Shown in pieces: positions 1 to 8,435 of a stretch of DNA of 64,000 nucleotides; within the stretch, counting starts at the first letter, position 1; each line of letters starts with the position of its first letter. The position numbers and the translations under genes are program-made. The DNA is from Methylomonas methanica (lineage in GTDB: Bacteria > Pseudomonadota > Gammaproteobacteria > Methylococcales > Methylomonadaceae), in contig NZ_LUUG01000065.1 of assembly GCF_001644035.1 (NCBI RefSeq), positions 1-64,000 on the forward strand, in the 5' to 3' direction. The notes under the pieces were generated by a model. The model saw only the letters and a program-made list of their open reading frames with translations. It was not told where the DNA came from and did not search any database.

Positions 1-80
1 CAATCAATGAGGCAGAGCAGTTCAATTTCAAGGTTATCGATCCAAAATGGCAACAGCCCCCTAGTGATTTTATCGAAGAG

Positions 81-341
81 TTATTTGCTTGCGTCAGTGA
101 CGCATTTCTTGGTGAAGCTATTTTTGGCCGCGCCTTTCAAGTTTTTCTCGGCAGCTTTTGCATCGCAACCGGCTTTAGCGGCAGTGATCTTGGCGTCTTT
201 CTCGCATTTTTTGAGAAAGCTATTTTTGGCGGCGCCAGCCAGCTTTTTCTCGGTAGCTTTGGCGTCGCATGCTTCATCGGCCGCGTAAGCAGATTGGCTT
301 AACAAAAATAAAGCTACTATTGCAAAAACAATCTTTTTCAT
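81..341 (-). CDS. PsiF-repeat periplasmic small protein
   Basis: An 86-residue protein with a signal peptide (positive start, hydrophobic core, cleavage near AYA-ADE), followed by two tandem copies of a roughly 27-residue unit. Each unit begins with a C-DAKA motif and ends with AAKNSF-KKC. This matches the PsiF repeat family (phosphate-starvation-inducible in E. coli), whose molecular function is unknown. The start is set at the MKK codon at 341; an upstream in-frame start would put 12 extra residues before the signal peptide. The two cysteines per repeat suggest disulfides in the periplasm. phoBR lies in this window but far away, so phosphate control is only a guess. Confidence 0.8.
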   Translation of the reverse strand: MKKIVFAIVALFLLSQSAYAADEACDAKATEKKLAGAAKNSFLKKCEKDAKITAAKAGCDAKAAEKNLKGAAKNSFTKKCVTDASK

Positions 342-494
342 TTTGGCATACTCCGAATCGGTTAATGAAGCGTTCATTCTATAGTAGCCGGGTTGTGGCT
401 GGCATTAACAATCAAGCGAACAAAAATAATTTTGGATATTTCGCGGACTTCAATCTCAATGACTGTGCTTGAGAGTCTATCGGCCCGAAAAACA

Positions 495-1157
495 TCAGCG
501 CTTTAAGGCCAACGTCAGGCCGTCGGCTATGGGTAACAGGCTGATGGTGACCCTGGGATCGGCGTGAATTTTTTGATTGAGATCTCGAATCGCCACGGTA
601 TCCGCATCCTGGATGCTTGGATCGACAACCCGGCCATTCCAAAGCACGTTGTCTATCACCAGTAGCCCGCCAGGACGCAAAAGCGCTAACGATTGCTCAT
701 AGTAGCTGTCGTAATTGGCTTTGTCGGCATCGATGAAGGCCATATCGTAACTACCTGCATGGCCGGCGGCGATCAGACTATTCAAGGTTTCCAGTGCCGG
801 TCCCAGCCGCAGATCGATCTTATCGGCGACGTTGGCTTGAATCCAGTAGCGGCGTGCCACATGGGTGAATTCTTCGCTGATGTCGCAGGCCGTGATCCTG
901 CCTTCCGGCGGCAGCGCCAACGCTAGGCAAGTGGAACTGTATCCCGTGAAAACCCCGATTTCGAGAATTTTTTTTGCCCCTGTAAGTTCGACTAACAGCG
1001 CCATGAACTGTCCCTGCTCCGGTGCAATCTGCATGGCGCTGTGCGTATGCAGCGCTGTTTCTGCGCGGAGCTGCTTCAACACCTCGGGCTCTCGTAGCGA
1101 AGTCGAAAGAATATAGTCATAGAGGGTGTCGGTCACCAAAATACTCTTTATAGTCAT
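495..1157 (-). CDS. SAM-dependent O-methyltransferase (class I, CCoAOMT-like)
   Basis: A 220-residue cytosolic protein of the O-methyltransferase family 3 type. The SAM-binding loop is seen as LEIGVFTGYSS (about residues 66-76), the acidic adenine-contact strand as ITACDIS, and the metal/substrate-contact segment as AFIDADKANYDSYYE, followed by a VIDNVLWNGRV segment with the second metal aspartate and asparagine. These are hallmarks of caffeoyl-CoA-type, divalent-metal-dependent methyltransferases. The substrate cannot be told from sequence; bacterial members act on varied catechol-like compounds. It is a single gene with no co-directional close partner. Confidence 0.88.
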   Translation of the reverse strand: MTIKSILVTDTLYDYILSTSLREPEVLKQLRAETALHTHSAMQIAPEQGQFMALLVELTGAKKILEIGVFTGYSSTCLALALPPEGRITACDISEEFTHVARRYWIQANVADKIDLRLGPALETLNSLIAAGHAGSYDMAFIDADKANYDSYYEQSLALLRPGGLLVIDNVLWNGRVVDPSIQDADTVAIRDLNQKIHADPRVTISLLPIADGLTLALKR

Positions 1158-1307
1158 AACAAATTTGAAGGGCGGTCAGGTACTGTTGGGAGGTAAACTA
1201 CTGTAAATAGCCGTTCGAATAAAAGCGGGGACGCACGATTTTATCCCTTGTAAGTATTGTACGAGCAAACAGCCGCGTTTGATTTTCAAGCCAGCCGTTG
1301 TTCAGTC

Positions 1308-1661
1308 TCAACTCTGCAAGTCATTCTCGTCAATATGAAATTTATGCAGCATCCTGTGCGTGACAGGCGTTAGCAAGATGCCCATGATCGCAATGAATAC
1401 CAGTCCACTGAAAAGCGCATAGGCCGACGCAAACAGTTTCGCTTCAGGGCTGGGTAGCGTATTGATTGGCCCCATACCGCCCAGAATCATGGAGGCCTCA
1501 AGAATGGAATCGATCCAGCCGAAATCCGCAATGTAGCGATAACCAAGGATGCCAACGCACAGTGCTATGCAAATAAGACCCACTGCCGCTAAAACGGACG
1601 CAGCCATTCTTTTTGCGAAAGCGGCTGGCGATGCCAGTTTTTCACTCTTACGTTCAAACAT
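1308..1661 (-). CDS. Small two-helix membrane protein resembling a degenerate ion-channel pore domain
   Basis: A 117-residue protein with two long hydrophobic segments (about residues 18-42 and 75-97). Between them is a short helix ending in an LGGMGPI-TLP stretch. The arrangement of helix, pore-like loop and second helix resembles the two-helix potassium-channel fold (Ion_trans_2), but the usual TVGYG filter is absent, so ion selectivity cannot be assumed. The start at 1661 is chosen because a TGAGGA ribosome-binding site lies just upstream; a start 16 codons earlier lacks this. It stands alone between a methyltransferase and a diguanylate cyclase. Function is unknown. Confidence 0.6.
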   Translation of the reverse strand: MFERKSEKLASPAAFAKRMAASVLAAVGLICIALCVGILGYRYIADFGWIDSILEASMILGGMGPINTLPSPEAKLFASAYALFSGLVFIAIMGILLTPVTHRMLHKFHIDENDLQS

Positions 1662-1856
1662 TTTAATCCTCAGTAAGCCAGCCACGGATTCTCGGAAACA
1701 AACAGTCATCCATTAGACCTTATATCCTGGTCAGGCTTGCTATGGTTGGATGGCAGAGTGTGCTTCACCGCAAACGCCGAAAAGCATGGTGTTGCATATC
1801 CCTTCATGTTTAGCAAGCACTTGAGTATCCGGCTGCCGGGGTAATCGACACGGAAA

Positions 1857-2993
1857 CTATGTTGGCTGATCGGCTATTTTAAAATAGCCTTTGCCACTAT
1901 TTTTGACCTGATACATAGCCGCGTCGGCTCGATGAATCAGATCGGAAACGTTCATGCCTTCGTAGGGAAACACACAAATACCGATGCTGACACCCAGACT
2001 CATATTATCCGGAATGTCTGGTATCGGCTGCGCTAGATGATCCAACAGCTTTGCGGCTAAGCGGCAGGCGGCTTCCTCGCTGTCTATATTCAGCGCCAGG
2101 ATAAAAAATTCGTCGCCACCGATTCTGGCAACCGTATCGGCACCGCGTACTGCCGTGATCAGTCGCTGCCCCACCTCTCGCAACACATAATCGCCCACTC
2201 TATGAGTGAGGGTGTCGTTGATTGCCTTGAAGCCGTCGAGATCAAGAAAGAACCCGCAATGCGTGGAGCCGTTCCGTTGGGCCTCGGACATCGCCTGCGC
2301 AATACGGTCATACAGCAGATCACGATTCGGCAACCCGGTGAGGCCATCGTGAAGCGACCGGGTTAAATGGCGTTTCCGCTGCTCATCCAGCTCCCGCTCG
2401 CGCAAGAACAAAATTCTGTGTCCATGTTCAGCCAGGTATCCGGCCGAACCACCGATCAGGTTGGCCGAAATTATGAAAAAGTCATGGCTAACCAGTATAT
2501 GCGACGGATAGGCCATATAGTTGCCGAACAGCAGGTTGTAGGCAAGGAGAAGTATCAGGTCGACGCCAAGCGCATAGATAAAACGCGTACCGACAAAGTT
2601 GTAAGTGTAAAACGTCACCAACACCATCATCGGGTAGTAGTACGGCGAGCTATCAAAAGGCAAGAGGATCTGCATGCAGATTAAGCCGACCCCAGCCGCA
2701 AAGCCTACGGCGGCTAATAGCAGGTGACATAACCCCGAAAACCACGGTGTAAATGTCACCATCATCACGAAGGTTGGCACGCACAGTGCCGTAAGGCGTG
2801 ATTGCCAGACATCCTCAACCAAGTCCGGCGGCGCAAACCATTGATCAATAATGCCGCAGAGCAAGTAGACAAACATGCCCACGATCATGGCCATCCGGCC
2901 TTGATAGCGGGTGCGTTCGAACGTAGTCTGCAGAAAGGCCTGTTCTAATGTTTTGTCGTTGAACGAGAGCGTGAATGGGTTAATCAATGACAT
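1857..2993 (-). CDS. Membrane-anchored diguanylate cyclase (GGDEF)
   Basis: A 378-residue protein with five or six predicted membrane helices in residues 30-200 forming an uncharacterised sensor region, a short basic linker, and a C-terminal GGDEF domain (about 215-375). The catalytic signature IGGDEF is intact and an RxxD inhibitory-site motif (RGAD) sits five residues before it, so it should make c-di-GMP from two GTP and be product-inhibited. There is no EAL or PAS domain. The membrane part does not clearly match MASE1. It is transcribed alone; upstream lies a pair of overlapping hairpins. Confidence 0.88.
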   Translation of the reverse strand: MSLINPFTLSFNDKTLEQAFLQTTFERTRYQGRMAMIVGMFVYLLCGIIDQWFAPPDLVEDVWQSRLTALCVPTFVMMVTFTPWFSGLCHLLLAAVGFAAGVGLICMQILLPFDSSPYYYPMMVLVTFYTYNFVGTRFIYALGVDLILLLAYNLLFGNYMAYPSHILVSHDFFIISANLIGGSAGYLAEHGHRILFLRERELDEQRKRHLTRSLHDGLTGLPNRDLLYDRIAQAMSEAQRNGSTHCGFFLDLDGFKAINDTLTHRVGDYVLREVGQRLITAVRGADTVARIGGDEFFILALNIDSEEAACRLAAKLLDHLAQPIPDIPDNMSLGVSIGICVFPYEGMNVSDLIHRADAAMYQVKNSGKGYFKIADQPT

Positions 2994-3005
2994 GTGATTA
3001 GGATA

Positions 3006-3083
3006 GGACTGAGTTCCCCCGAACTACTGATCGGGGGAACTCAGTCCCGCAGCCCAGACATTTCCTGGGCTGCGGGACTGAGT
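3006..3083. repeat. Two overlapping, mutually exclusive perfect hairpins
   Basis: Arms 3006-3022 and 3031-3047 form a perfect 17-bp stem with an 8-base loop. Arms 3039-3057 and 3065-3083 form a perfect 19-bp stem with a 7-base loop. The middle block 3039-3047 (ACTCAGTCC) belongs to both, so only one hairpin can form at a time. The element lies just upstream of the diguanylate cyclase gene start (2993) and downstream of the winged-helix gene (stop at 3178). It could be a terminator for the latter, an attenuator-like switch, or a decayed palindromic repeat. No long T-run follows either stem. Confidence 0.7.
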
Positions 3084-3177
3084 GTTTATGCCGGCCCGTT
3101 CGTCGCAGCGTCTGGCCTGGTCTCTGGGTAGAAGGTGAGGGGCCTCGCGGTGAGCGGTTTCCCCGGCATCAAAAATA

Positions 3178-3729
3178 CTATCCCTTCAGCACTATCGTTT
3201 CGACTTGGTCTCCCCCTCTGGCGGACAGCGTTATTTTGTCCTCCTGAGCCAACCAACCGATACTTCTTTGAATGATGGCCTCTTCCTCTGGAAGCACATA
3301 GACTAATTTGGCAACCGGTGTCGCGCCGTTTTCAGCCAAATGATGCCAGATAACTCCAGCGGTCAAACCTATGCGTTCGTGCATGGAAATTACGACTGGT
3401 GCTGCCGTAACTGGCGCGGATTCCACGGTAGGCTCCACTTTTGCGGCTTTTGGCTTTGGATTGGCTTTTTTCGGTGCTGCTTTAGTCGGGGGCACTTCCG
3501 GCACATTTTCGATACTTTCTTGGGTAATCGGCGCCTCAGCAACTGTTTTAGCAGCTTTGGGCGTAGTAGTCGCTTTGGGCTTAGCATTGGTTTTGCCCGA
3601 CGACGCTGAAGTTTCTTGCTTTGCTTTAGCCGGGACGGATTTGGTAGCGGTTTTTTTGGTCGCTTTCGCCGGAGCAGGCTTTTCAGTATTAGAGACTGGT
3701 GTTTCAGATGTTGGCGTAGTTTTTTTCAT
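3178..3729 (-). CDS. Histone H1-like Lys/Ala/Pro tail fused to winged-helix (DUF2582-like) domain
   Basis: A 183-residue protein. Residues 1-110 are low-complexity and dominated by K, A, P, T and E, with repeated KPKA/KKA units typical of histone H1-like or AlgP-like DNA-binding tails. Residues about 115-183 form a compact domain with GVIWHHLAENG, VAKLVYVLPEEEAIIQRSIGWLAQEDKI, which matches the small winged-helix family DUF2582. The layout suggests a nucleoid-associated or regulatory DNA-binding protein, with the tail adding nonspecific DNA affinity. No operon partner. The tail's repetitive DNA may vary in length between strains. Confidence 0.75.
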   Translation of the reverse strand: MKKTTPTSETPVSNTEKPAPAKATKKTATKSVPAKAKQETSASSGKTNAKPKATTTPKAAKTVAEAPITQESIENVPEVPPTKAAPKKANPKPKAAKVEPTVESAPVTAAPVVISMHERIGLTAGVIWHHLAENGATPVAKLVYVLPEEEAIIQRSIGWLAQEDKITLSARGGDQVETIVLKG

Positions 3730-3854
3730 ATTGGCTTTCGACGGTCAAGGATAGAGTTGTTTCCAGCGTTCGGGCTTAGCGTATTCCGTTACTGAGAGTT
3801 TAATCGAGATTTTAACCGGATTTACAAATCGATTGGTTTTTAAACAAACGGCCA

Positions 3855-3890
3855 TAAAAAAACCGGTATCAGCTTAGCCGATACCGGTTT
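3855..3890 (-). terminator. Rho-independent terminator of the petABC operon
   Basis: An 11-bp perfect stem (arms 3860-3870 and 3880-3890, core ACCGGTATC) is followed on the minus strand by a run of seven or eight U residues. It lies 24 bases past the cytochrome c1 stop codon, as expected for the end of the bc1 operon. Confidence 0.9.
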
Positions 3891-3913
3891 GATATTACGA
3901 GCCCAAGCTGTAT

Positions 3914-4636
3914 TTAGTGTACGTCTTTCCAGTACTCTTTTTTCAACAGATAGGCCAGTGCGATAAACATCAGGATAAAGAACAACACGTATTTACCCAT
4001 TTGCTGTCTTTCCAGCTGCACCGGTTCGCCGACGTAAACCAGGAAATTGACCAGGTCGTTGACCATTTTGTCAAATTCCTGAGGTGTCATTTGCCCGGGT
4101 TGATCCAGTTTCAGACCGGTAATCACGTCCTGGCCGTCGATTTTCTGCTTAATCGCCGACTGCGAACCTTGCAGTTGCCAGAACACGTTAGGCATACCCA
4201 CATCAGGGAACACCACGTTGTTAACGCCCAAAGGCGATTTTCCCGGCTCTGTATAGAAGCTGCGCAGATAAGTATATAACCAGTCAGCGCCGCGCGAACG
4301 GGCAATCAGCGACAAATCGGGCGGCGTGGTGCCGAACCATTTTTCCGCGTCGTGCGCGTTCATCGCTGAATGCATTTGATCGTAAATGCCGGCCCCGAAA
4401 GGCGCCACCACTTTCAGAACTTCCGCTTCATCCAACTTCAGATCAATAGCGATACGTTTGTAGCGGATGTGTTTTGCCGAATGACAGCCCAGGCAATAGG
4501 TGACGTAGTATTTTGCACCGCGCTCCATCGCCATCGTGTCGTTCAGGTCGATATCGGCGCTATCCAGTTTGACGCCACTGCTAGCCAACACGTTGAAAGG
4601 CAGCAAAAACAAAAGAGTGTAGAGTATCTTTTTCAT
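3914..4636 (-). CDS. petC: Cytochrome c1 of the bc1 complex
   Basis: A 240-residue membrane-anchored c-type cytochrome. A signal peptide (to about residue 18) leads to a heme site C48-x-x-C51-H52 (CLGCH), with the probable axial methionine in a VGMPNVFW segment and a C-terminal membrane helix (about 212-232) followed by a short basic tail. In the bc1 complex it takes electrons from the Rieske protein and passes them to soluble or membrane cytochrome c. It is the last gene of petABC, three bases after petB. Length fits proteobacterial cytochrome c1. Confidence 0.96.
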   Translation of the reverse strand: MKKILYTLLFLLPFNVLASSGVKLDSADIDLNDTMAMERGAKYYVTYCLGCHSAKHIRYKRIAIDLKLDEAEVLKVVAPFGAGIYDQMHSAMNAHDAEKWFGTTPPDLSLIARSRGADWLYTYLRSFYTEPGKSPLGVNNVVFPDVGMPNVFWQLQGSQSAIKQKIDGQDVITGLKLDQPGQMTPQEFDKMVNDLVNFLVYVGEPVQLERQQMGKYVLFFILMFIALAYLLKKEYWKDVH

Positions 4637-4639
4637 GGC

Positions 4640-6037
4640 TTAATCCAGGCTCTTTTTCAGGTTTTTTGCAAAACGAATCAATACGGCTGATATGCCGGAC
4701 CAGTTCGGCCTTTTCTTGGTGATAGTACCGCCGATATTGTCGGGAACTTGGTGTACCTCAACCACTTCATCGACTAATGCCAGCAGAGCGGGAATGCGAT
4801 CTTCCAGGCTTGGCTGCGTGGTCAGTCGATTCGGTACCGGTTTGGTTTTTTCCCAGCGGGTGTACAGCGGCATTAACAGGAAAAAGCCGAAGTAAACAGC
4901 GGTCAAAACCCGGGCAACAGTCGTCGCTCCTGGTGTGGCGGGTTGGGTTCCCAAATAGCCCAAGCCGACGAAGGCGATCACAAACAACGCCAGCGCTTTT
5001 TTGAACATACCGCCGCGATAACGGATGGATTTAACCGGGCTGCGGTCCAGCCAAGGCAGCATGAACAAGACCACTATCGCGCCGCCCATCGCAATCACGC
5101 CGGCAAACTTATCCGGTACCGCACGCAAAATGGCGTAGAACGGGGTGAAATACCAGACCGGCGCAATATGTTCCGGGGTTTTCAATGGATCGGCCGGGAT
5201 AAAGTTGGCGTGTTCCAGAAAGTAGCCGCCCAATTCCGGCATATAGAAAATCACCGTCGCGAAGAAGAACATGAACACGCCGACGCCGACGATGTCCTTG
5301 ACGGTGTAGTAAGGATGGAAGGGAATGCCGTCGACCGGATGTCCCCAGGGGTCTTTTGATTGCTTGATTTCAATGCCGTCGGGGTTGTTGGAGCCCACTT
5401 CGTGCAAGGCAACGATGTGCAGGAACACCAGTATCAACAATACCAATGGAACGGCGATAACGTGAAACGCGAAGAAGCGGTTTAAGGTGGCGTCGGAAAC
5501 CACATAGTCGCCACGCACCCACAGCGACAACTCGTCGCCGATCACCGGAATCGCGCTAAACAGCGAGATGATGACCTGGGCACCCCAATAGGACATTTGC
5601 CCCCAAGGCAGCAGGTAGCCCATGAACGCTTCCGCCATCAGGCAAACGAAGATCAACATGCCGAAGATCCAAATCAGTTCGCGCGGTTGCTTGAACGAGC
5701 CGTAGATCAGGCCGCGAAACATGTGCAGATAGACAACGATGAAGAACGCCGAGGCGCCGGTGGAATGCATATAACGCACCAGCCAGCCCCAGTTGACGTC
5801 GCGCATGATGTATTCGACCGAATCGAACGCTAGTTTGGCGTCGGGTTTGTAGTTCATAGTCAGCAAAATGCCGGTAATGAACTGATTGACCAGTACTAAC
5901 AGGGCCAACGAGCCGAAAAAATACCAGATGTTAAAGTTTTTGGGCGCGTAGTAATGCGCCATGTGTTCATTCCACAAATCGGAGAGTGGAAAACGCTCCA
6001 GCAGCCATTCGCTGCATTGATTCATTTTTTGCTTCAT
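4640..6037 (-). CDS. petB: Cytochrome b of the bc1 complex
   Basis: A 465-residue, eight-helix membrane protein carrying the two b hemes and both quinone sites; this is the full-length form rather than the split b6/subunit IV form. Motifs include GYLLPWGQMSYWGAQVI near the Qo site and FHPYYTVKD before helix E. The Qo-site tetrapeptide is PVWY rather than the classical PEWY, a variant I recall for beta- and gammaproteobacteria. The start at 6037 overlaps the petA stop by four bases; an alternative ATG is four codons in. Confidence 0.96.
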   Translation of the reverse strand: MKQKMNQCSEWLLERFPLSDLWNEHMAHYYAPKNFNIWYFFGSLALLVLVNQFITGILLTMNYKPDAKLAFDSVEYIMRDVNWGWLVRYMHSTGASAFFIVVYLHMFRGLIYGSFKQPRELIWIFGMLIFVCLMAEAFMGYLLPWGQMSYWGAQVIISLFSAIPVIGDELSLWVRGDYVVSDATLNRFFAFHVIAVPLVLLILVFLHIVALHEVGSNNPDGIEIKQSKDPWGHPVDGIPFHPYYTVKDIVGVGVFMFFFATVIFYMPELGGYFLEHANFIPADPLKTPEHIAPVWYFTPFYAILRAVPDKFAGVIAMGGAIVVLFMLPWLDRSPVKSIRYRGGMFKKALALFVIAFVGLGYLGTQPATPGATTVARVLTAVYFGFFLLMPLYTRWEKTKPVPNRLTTQPSLEDRIPALLALVDEVVEVHQVPDNIGGTITKKRPNWSGISAVLIRFAKNLKKSLD

Positions 6038-6633
6038 GCTGGGTTTGCCTCGCTTTCTTCGCCAACGACAATCAGAGTGTCTGTTTCATATCGATACGGC
6101 GGTATCTCAAGATTGGTAGGGGCGGGAACGCCGCGATACACACGACCGGCCAGATCGAACCAGGAGCCGTGGCAGGGGCAAAAGAAACCGCCTTTCCAGT
6201 CCGCGCCTAAATCGTTAGGGGCAATTTCCGGGCGAAACGTGGGCGAGCAGCCTAAGTGCGTGCACAGGCCGACAGCGACAAAAATTTCCGGCTTGATGGA
6301 GCGCAGCGGATTTTTGCTGTTCTCCGGCTGGAGTGACTCGTTGGACACCGGGTCAGCCAGTTTGCTGTCCAGTGTAGCCAGGGTCGAAAGCACCTCCGGC
6401 GTTCGATTCAAGACCCACACCGGTTTACCGCGCCAAGCCACCCTGATCAACTGGCCGGGTTCCATCTTACTGATATCGACATCGACGGGAGCACCGGCTG
6501 CCATGGCTTTGGCGCTGGGCTGCATTTGCGAGAGAAAGGGGACGGCCAAATAGCCGGCACCCACTGCACCAACCACCGACAGTGCCGAGGTCAGAAACTG
6601 GCGTTTGGAATGATCGACGCCTTCGTGGTTCAT
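6034..6633 (-). CDS. petA: Rieske iron-sulfur subunit of the bc1 complex
   Basis: A 199-residue protein with an N-terminal SKRQFL twin-arginine-like signal-anchor and one membrane helix (about 14-34), then the Rieske domain. Cluster ligands are C124 and H126 in CTHLGC and C152 and H155 in CPCHGS; C129 and C154 should form the conserved disulfide. It oxidises quinol at the Qo site and passes the electron to cytochrome c1. The start at 6633 is chosen because an AGGAG site lies eight bases upstream, whereas a GTG three codons earlier would overlap that site. Confidence 0.96.
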   Translation of the reverse strand: MNHEGVDHSKRQFLTSALSVVGAVGAGYLAVPFLSQMQPSAKAMAAGAPVDVDISKMEPGQLIRVAWRGKPVWVLNRTPEVLSTLATLDSKLADPVSNESLQPENSKNPLRSIKPEIFVAVGLCTHLGCSPTFRPEIAPNDLGADWKGGFFCPCHGSWFDLAGRVYRGVPAPTNLEIPPYRYETDTLIVVGEESEANPA

Positions 6634-6654
6634 AAGTAACACTCCTGATGATGT

Positions 6655-6674
6655 GATGTATATCGCGATACATC
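6655..6674. promoter_or_regulatory. Inverted repeat upstream of petA, possible operator
   Basis: GATGTAT and ATACATC form a perfect 7-bp inverted repeat with a six-base spacer, 22 bases upstream of the petA start codon. This is the size of a dimeric regulator site. No regulator can be assigned. Confidence 0.35.
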
Positions 6675-6781
6675 GATTATTATAATTTTCAGCAAATATA
6701 CCTTACTGTCCGTGATTATTGAAATTGTTCTTGCGACAGCGCTAGTCAAGGGTTTCAGGCCTTTGCGGATAGTGCGAATTA

Positions 6782-7861
6782 TCACTTTAAAGCCGCTGCT
6801 AACGCGCTCAGAAAGGCTTGATTTTCTTCCGGTTTTCCGATGGTGACGCGCAGGCAATTGTGCAACAGCCCGCCTTGCGGGGACAGATTCTTGATCAACA
6901 CGCCTTGCGATTTTAGCGAGGCAAATACGTCGTCTGCGGCTTTGTTAAGGGTGCGGAACAAAATGAAGTTAGCGGCGCTGGGGTAAGCTTGAACACCCGG
7001 CATTCCCTGCAAGGCTTGGAACACTAAAGTGCGCTCCCCGCGCAGCGTTTGGGTTTGCTCCAACAGAAACCCGCCATGATCCAAGGCAAAGCCGACCGTA
7101 ATTTGAGTCAGGCTATTGATATTGTAAGGTAATCTTACTTTGTGTAACTGCTCCACTATAGCCGGTTCGCCGGCCAGAAAACCCAAGCGCAAGCCGGCCA
7201 GCCCCAGCTTGGAAACGGTGCGCATCACCAGTAAATTAGGATAATGTCCTAGTTCGCCGATAAAACTGGCGTCGGCAAACGGCGCATAGGCTTCGTCGAC
7301 CACTACCAAGCCAGGGGCGATGGTGAGTATTTCCTTGATGGCTTCGGCATCGAACAAATTGCCGGTGGGGTTGTTCGGATAGGCGATAAAAATCAGGGCA
7401 GGTTGCGATTCGGCAATTGCTGTGCGCATGGCCGGCATGTCCAGCGCAAAACTGTCTGCCAGCAAAGGTACGCCTTGGTAGTGTAAACCCAAGCTTTGCG
7501 CCACTTGCTTGTACATCACGAAACCGGGTTCCGGTGCCAATACGGTGGCATCGGCGTTTAAAGCCATCAACAATATTTGGATAATCTCGTCGGAACCGTT
7601 GCCGAGCAGCAAGGCAGATTGCTCCGGAATGCCGTTTGCCCGGCGCAACGCGACTGCCAGCGTCTTGGCTTCCGGGTCCGGATAGCGGTTGATCGGGCAG
7701 GTCTTCAGCGCTTCCAGCCAGCGTGCTTGAATATCTTCCGGCCAGTTATAAGGATTTTCCATGGCATCGAGTTTGATGAAGTTGCTGGCATCGGCGACAT
7801 GGTAGGCCGACATGGAAAGAACTTCGGAGCGGAACAGCGTTTCGAGCGGTTGGGTTGGCAT
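6782..7861 (-). CDS. hisC: Histidinol-phosphate aminotransferase
   Basis: A 359-residue PLP-dependent class II aminotransferase that converts imidazole-acetol phosphate and glutamate to histidinol phosphate. Family marks are KLDAMENPY near the start, YPNNPTGN, VVVDEAYAPF and the PLP lysine segment RTVSKLGLAGLRLGF. The start is set at 7861; a longer reading adds 18 residues with no family resemblance. It is a lone gene running towards petA, with no other his genes nearby. Confidence 0.93.
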   Translation of the reverse strand: MPTQPLETLFRSEVLSMSAYHVADASNFIKLDAMENPYNWPEDIQARWLEALKTCPINRYPDPEAKTLAVALRRANGIPEQSALLLGNGSDEIIQILLMALNADATVLAPEPGFVMYKQVAQSLGLHYQGVPLLADSFALDMPAMRTAIAESQPALIFIAYPNNPTGNLFDAEAIKEILTIAPGLVVVDEAYAPFADASFIGELGHYPNLLVMRTVSKLGLAGLRLGFLAGEPAIVEQLHKVRLPYNINSLTQITVGFALDHGGFLLEQTQTLRGERTLVFQALQGMPGVQAYPSAANFILFRTLNKAADDVFASLKSQGVLIKNLSPQGGLLHNCLRVTIGKPEENQAFLSALAAALK

Positions 7862-8435
7862 GTAGTCAAACTCTGCGGAATTGGAACAAGCGGCATTGGT
7901 AGTAAACCCTAGCAAGCTGGGTTGGCCGCGAGGGCAAAAAATCGACGGATTTTAACAAAGCGGAGGACGAACGTATAACCTTGAAAACCAGCCTCTTGCG
8001 TCCCCGTTGACGCGAATCGCTCGCTGCGGTGCGGGCGTATACGGCGCGTGGATAATAACACTGCTTGCTGGGGGTGGCAAAGGGATTAGGGTGTAGGGCG
8101 GGCTGACATGCTGGGTTTAAAATCCTCCCATCCCGGTCATTTTTAAAACTGACATGCCGATTTGCCTTCTATTACGATGATGCGTCTCGCGCATAAACGG
8201 CGAACCGCCTCAACGGTATTGATTTGTCGCGCACTAAGTTTGTGCCGCAATTTCCTTATATTGCACTAATACAACTCACGGCCTCCGTCTTCGCTCCGCG
8301 TTAGCTACTTCATAAGCGCCGCAATTTCCTACAATCCCTGGAGCCGGGCTCACTCCGCTATCACCCCAAGCTTACTGGATTGATTATTGCTGCGGATTGT
8401 TTGATCGACATTAATCTTCAAACCAAGGCCAAGCT
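7862..8435. other. Gene-free divergent region between hisC and GSIII
   Basis: About 570 bases hold the promoters of both divergent genes. A GCCGCAATTTCCT word occurs twice, near 8247 and 8319, about 70 bases apart. No convincing sigma-54 (GG-N10-GC) or other named regulatory site was found in front of the glutamine synthetase gene, and no RNA gene was recognised. Confidence 0.5.

Noticed and set aside
5954-6553. Long open frame opposite petA
   Set aside because: It is antisense to the Rieske gene, has no family resemblance, and the codon pattern belongs to the opposite strand.
7862-8435. Sigma-54 promoter for glutamine synthetase III
   Set aside because: No GG-N10-GC element with acceptable flanks was found on the plus strand in this interval.
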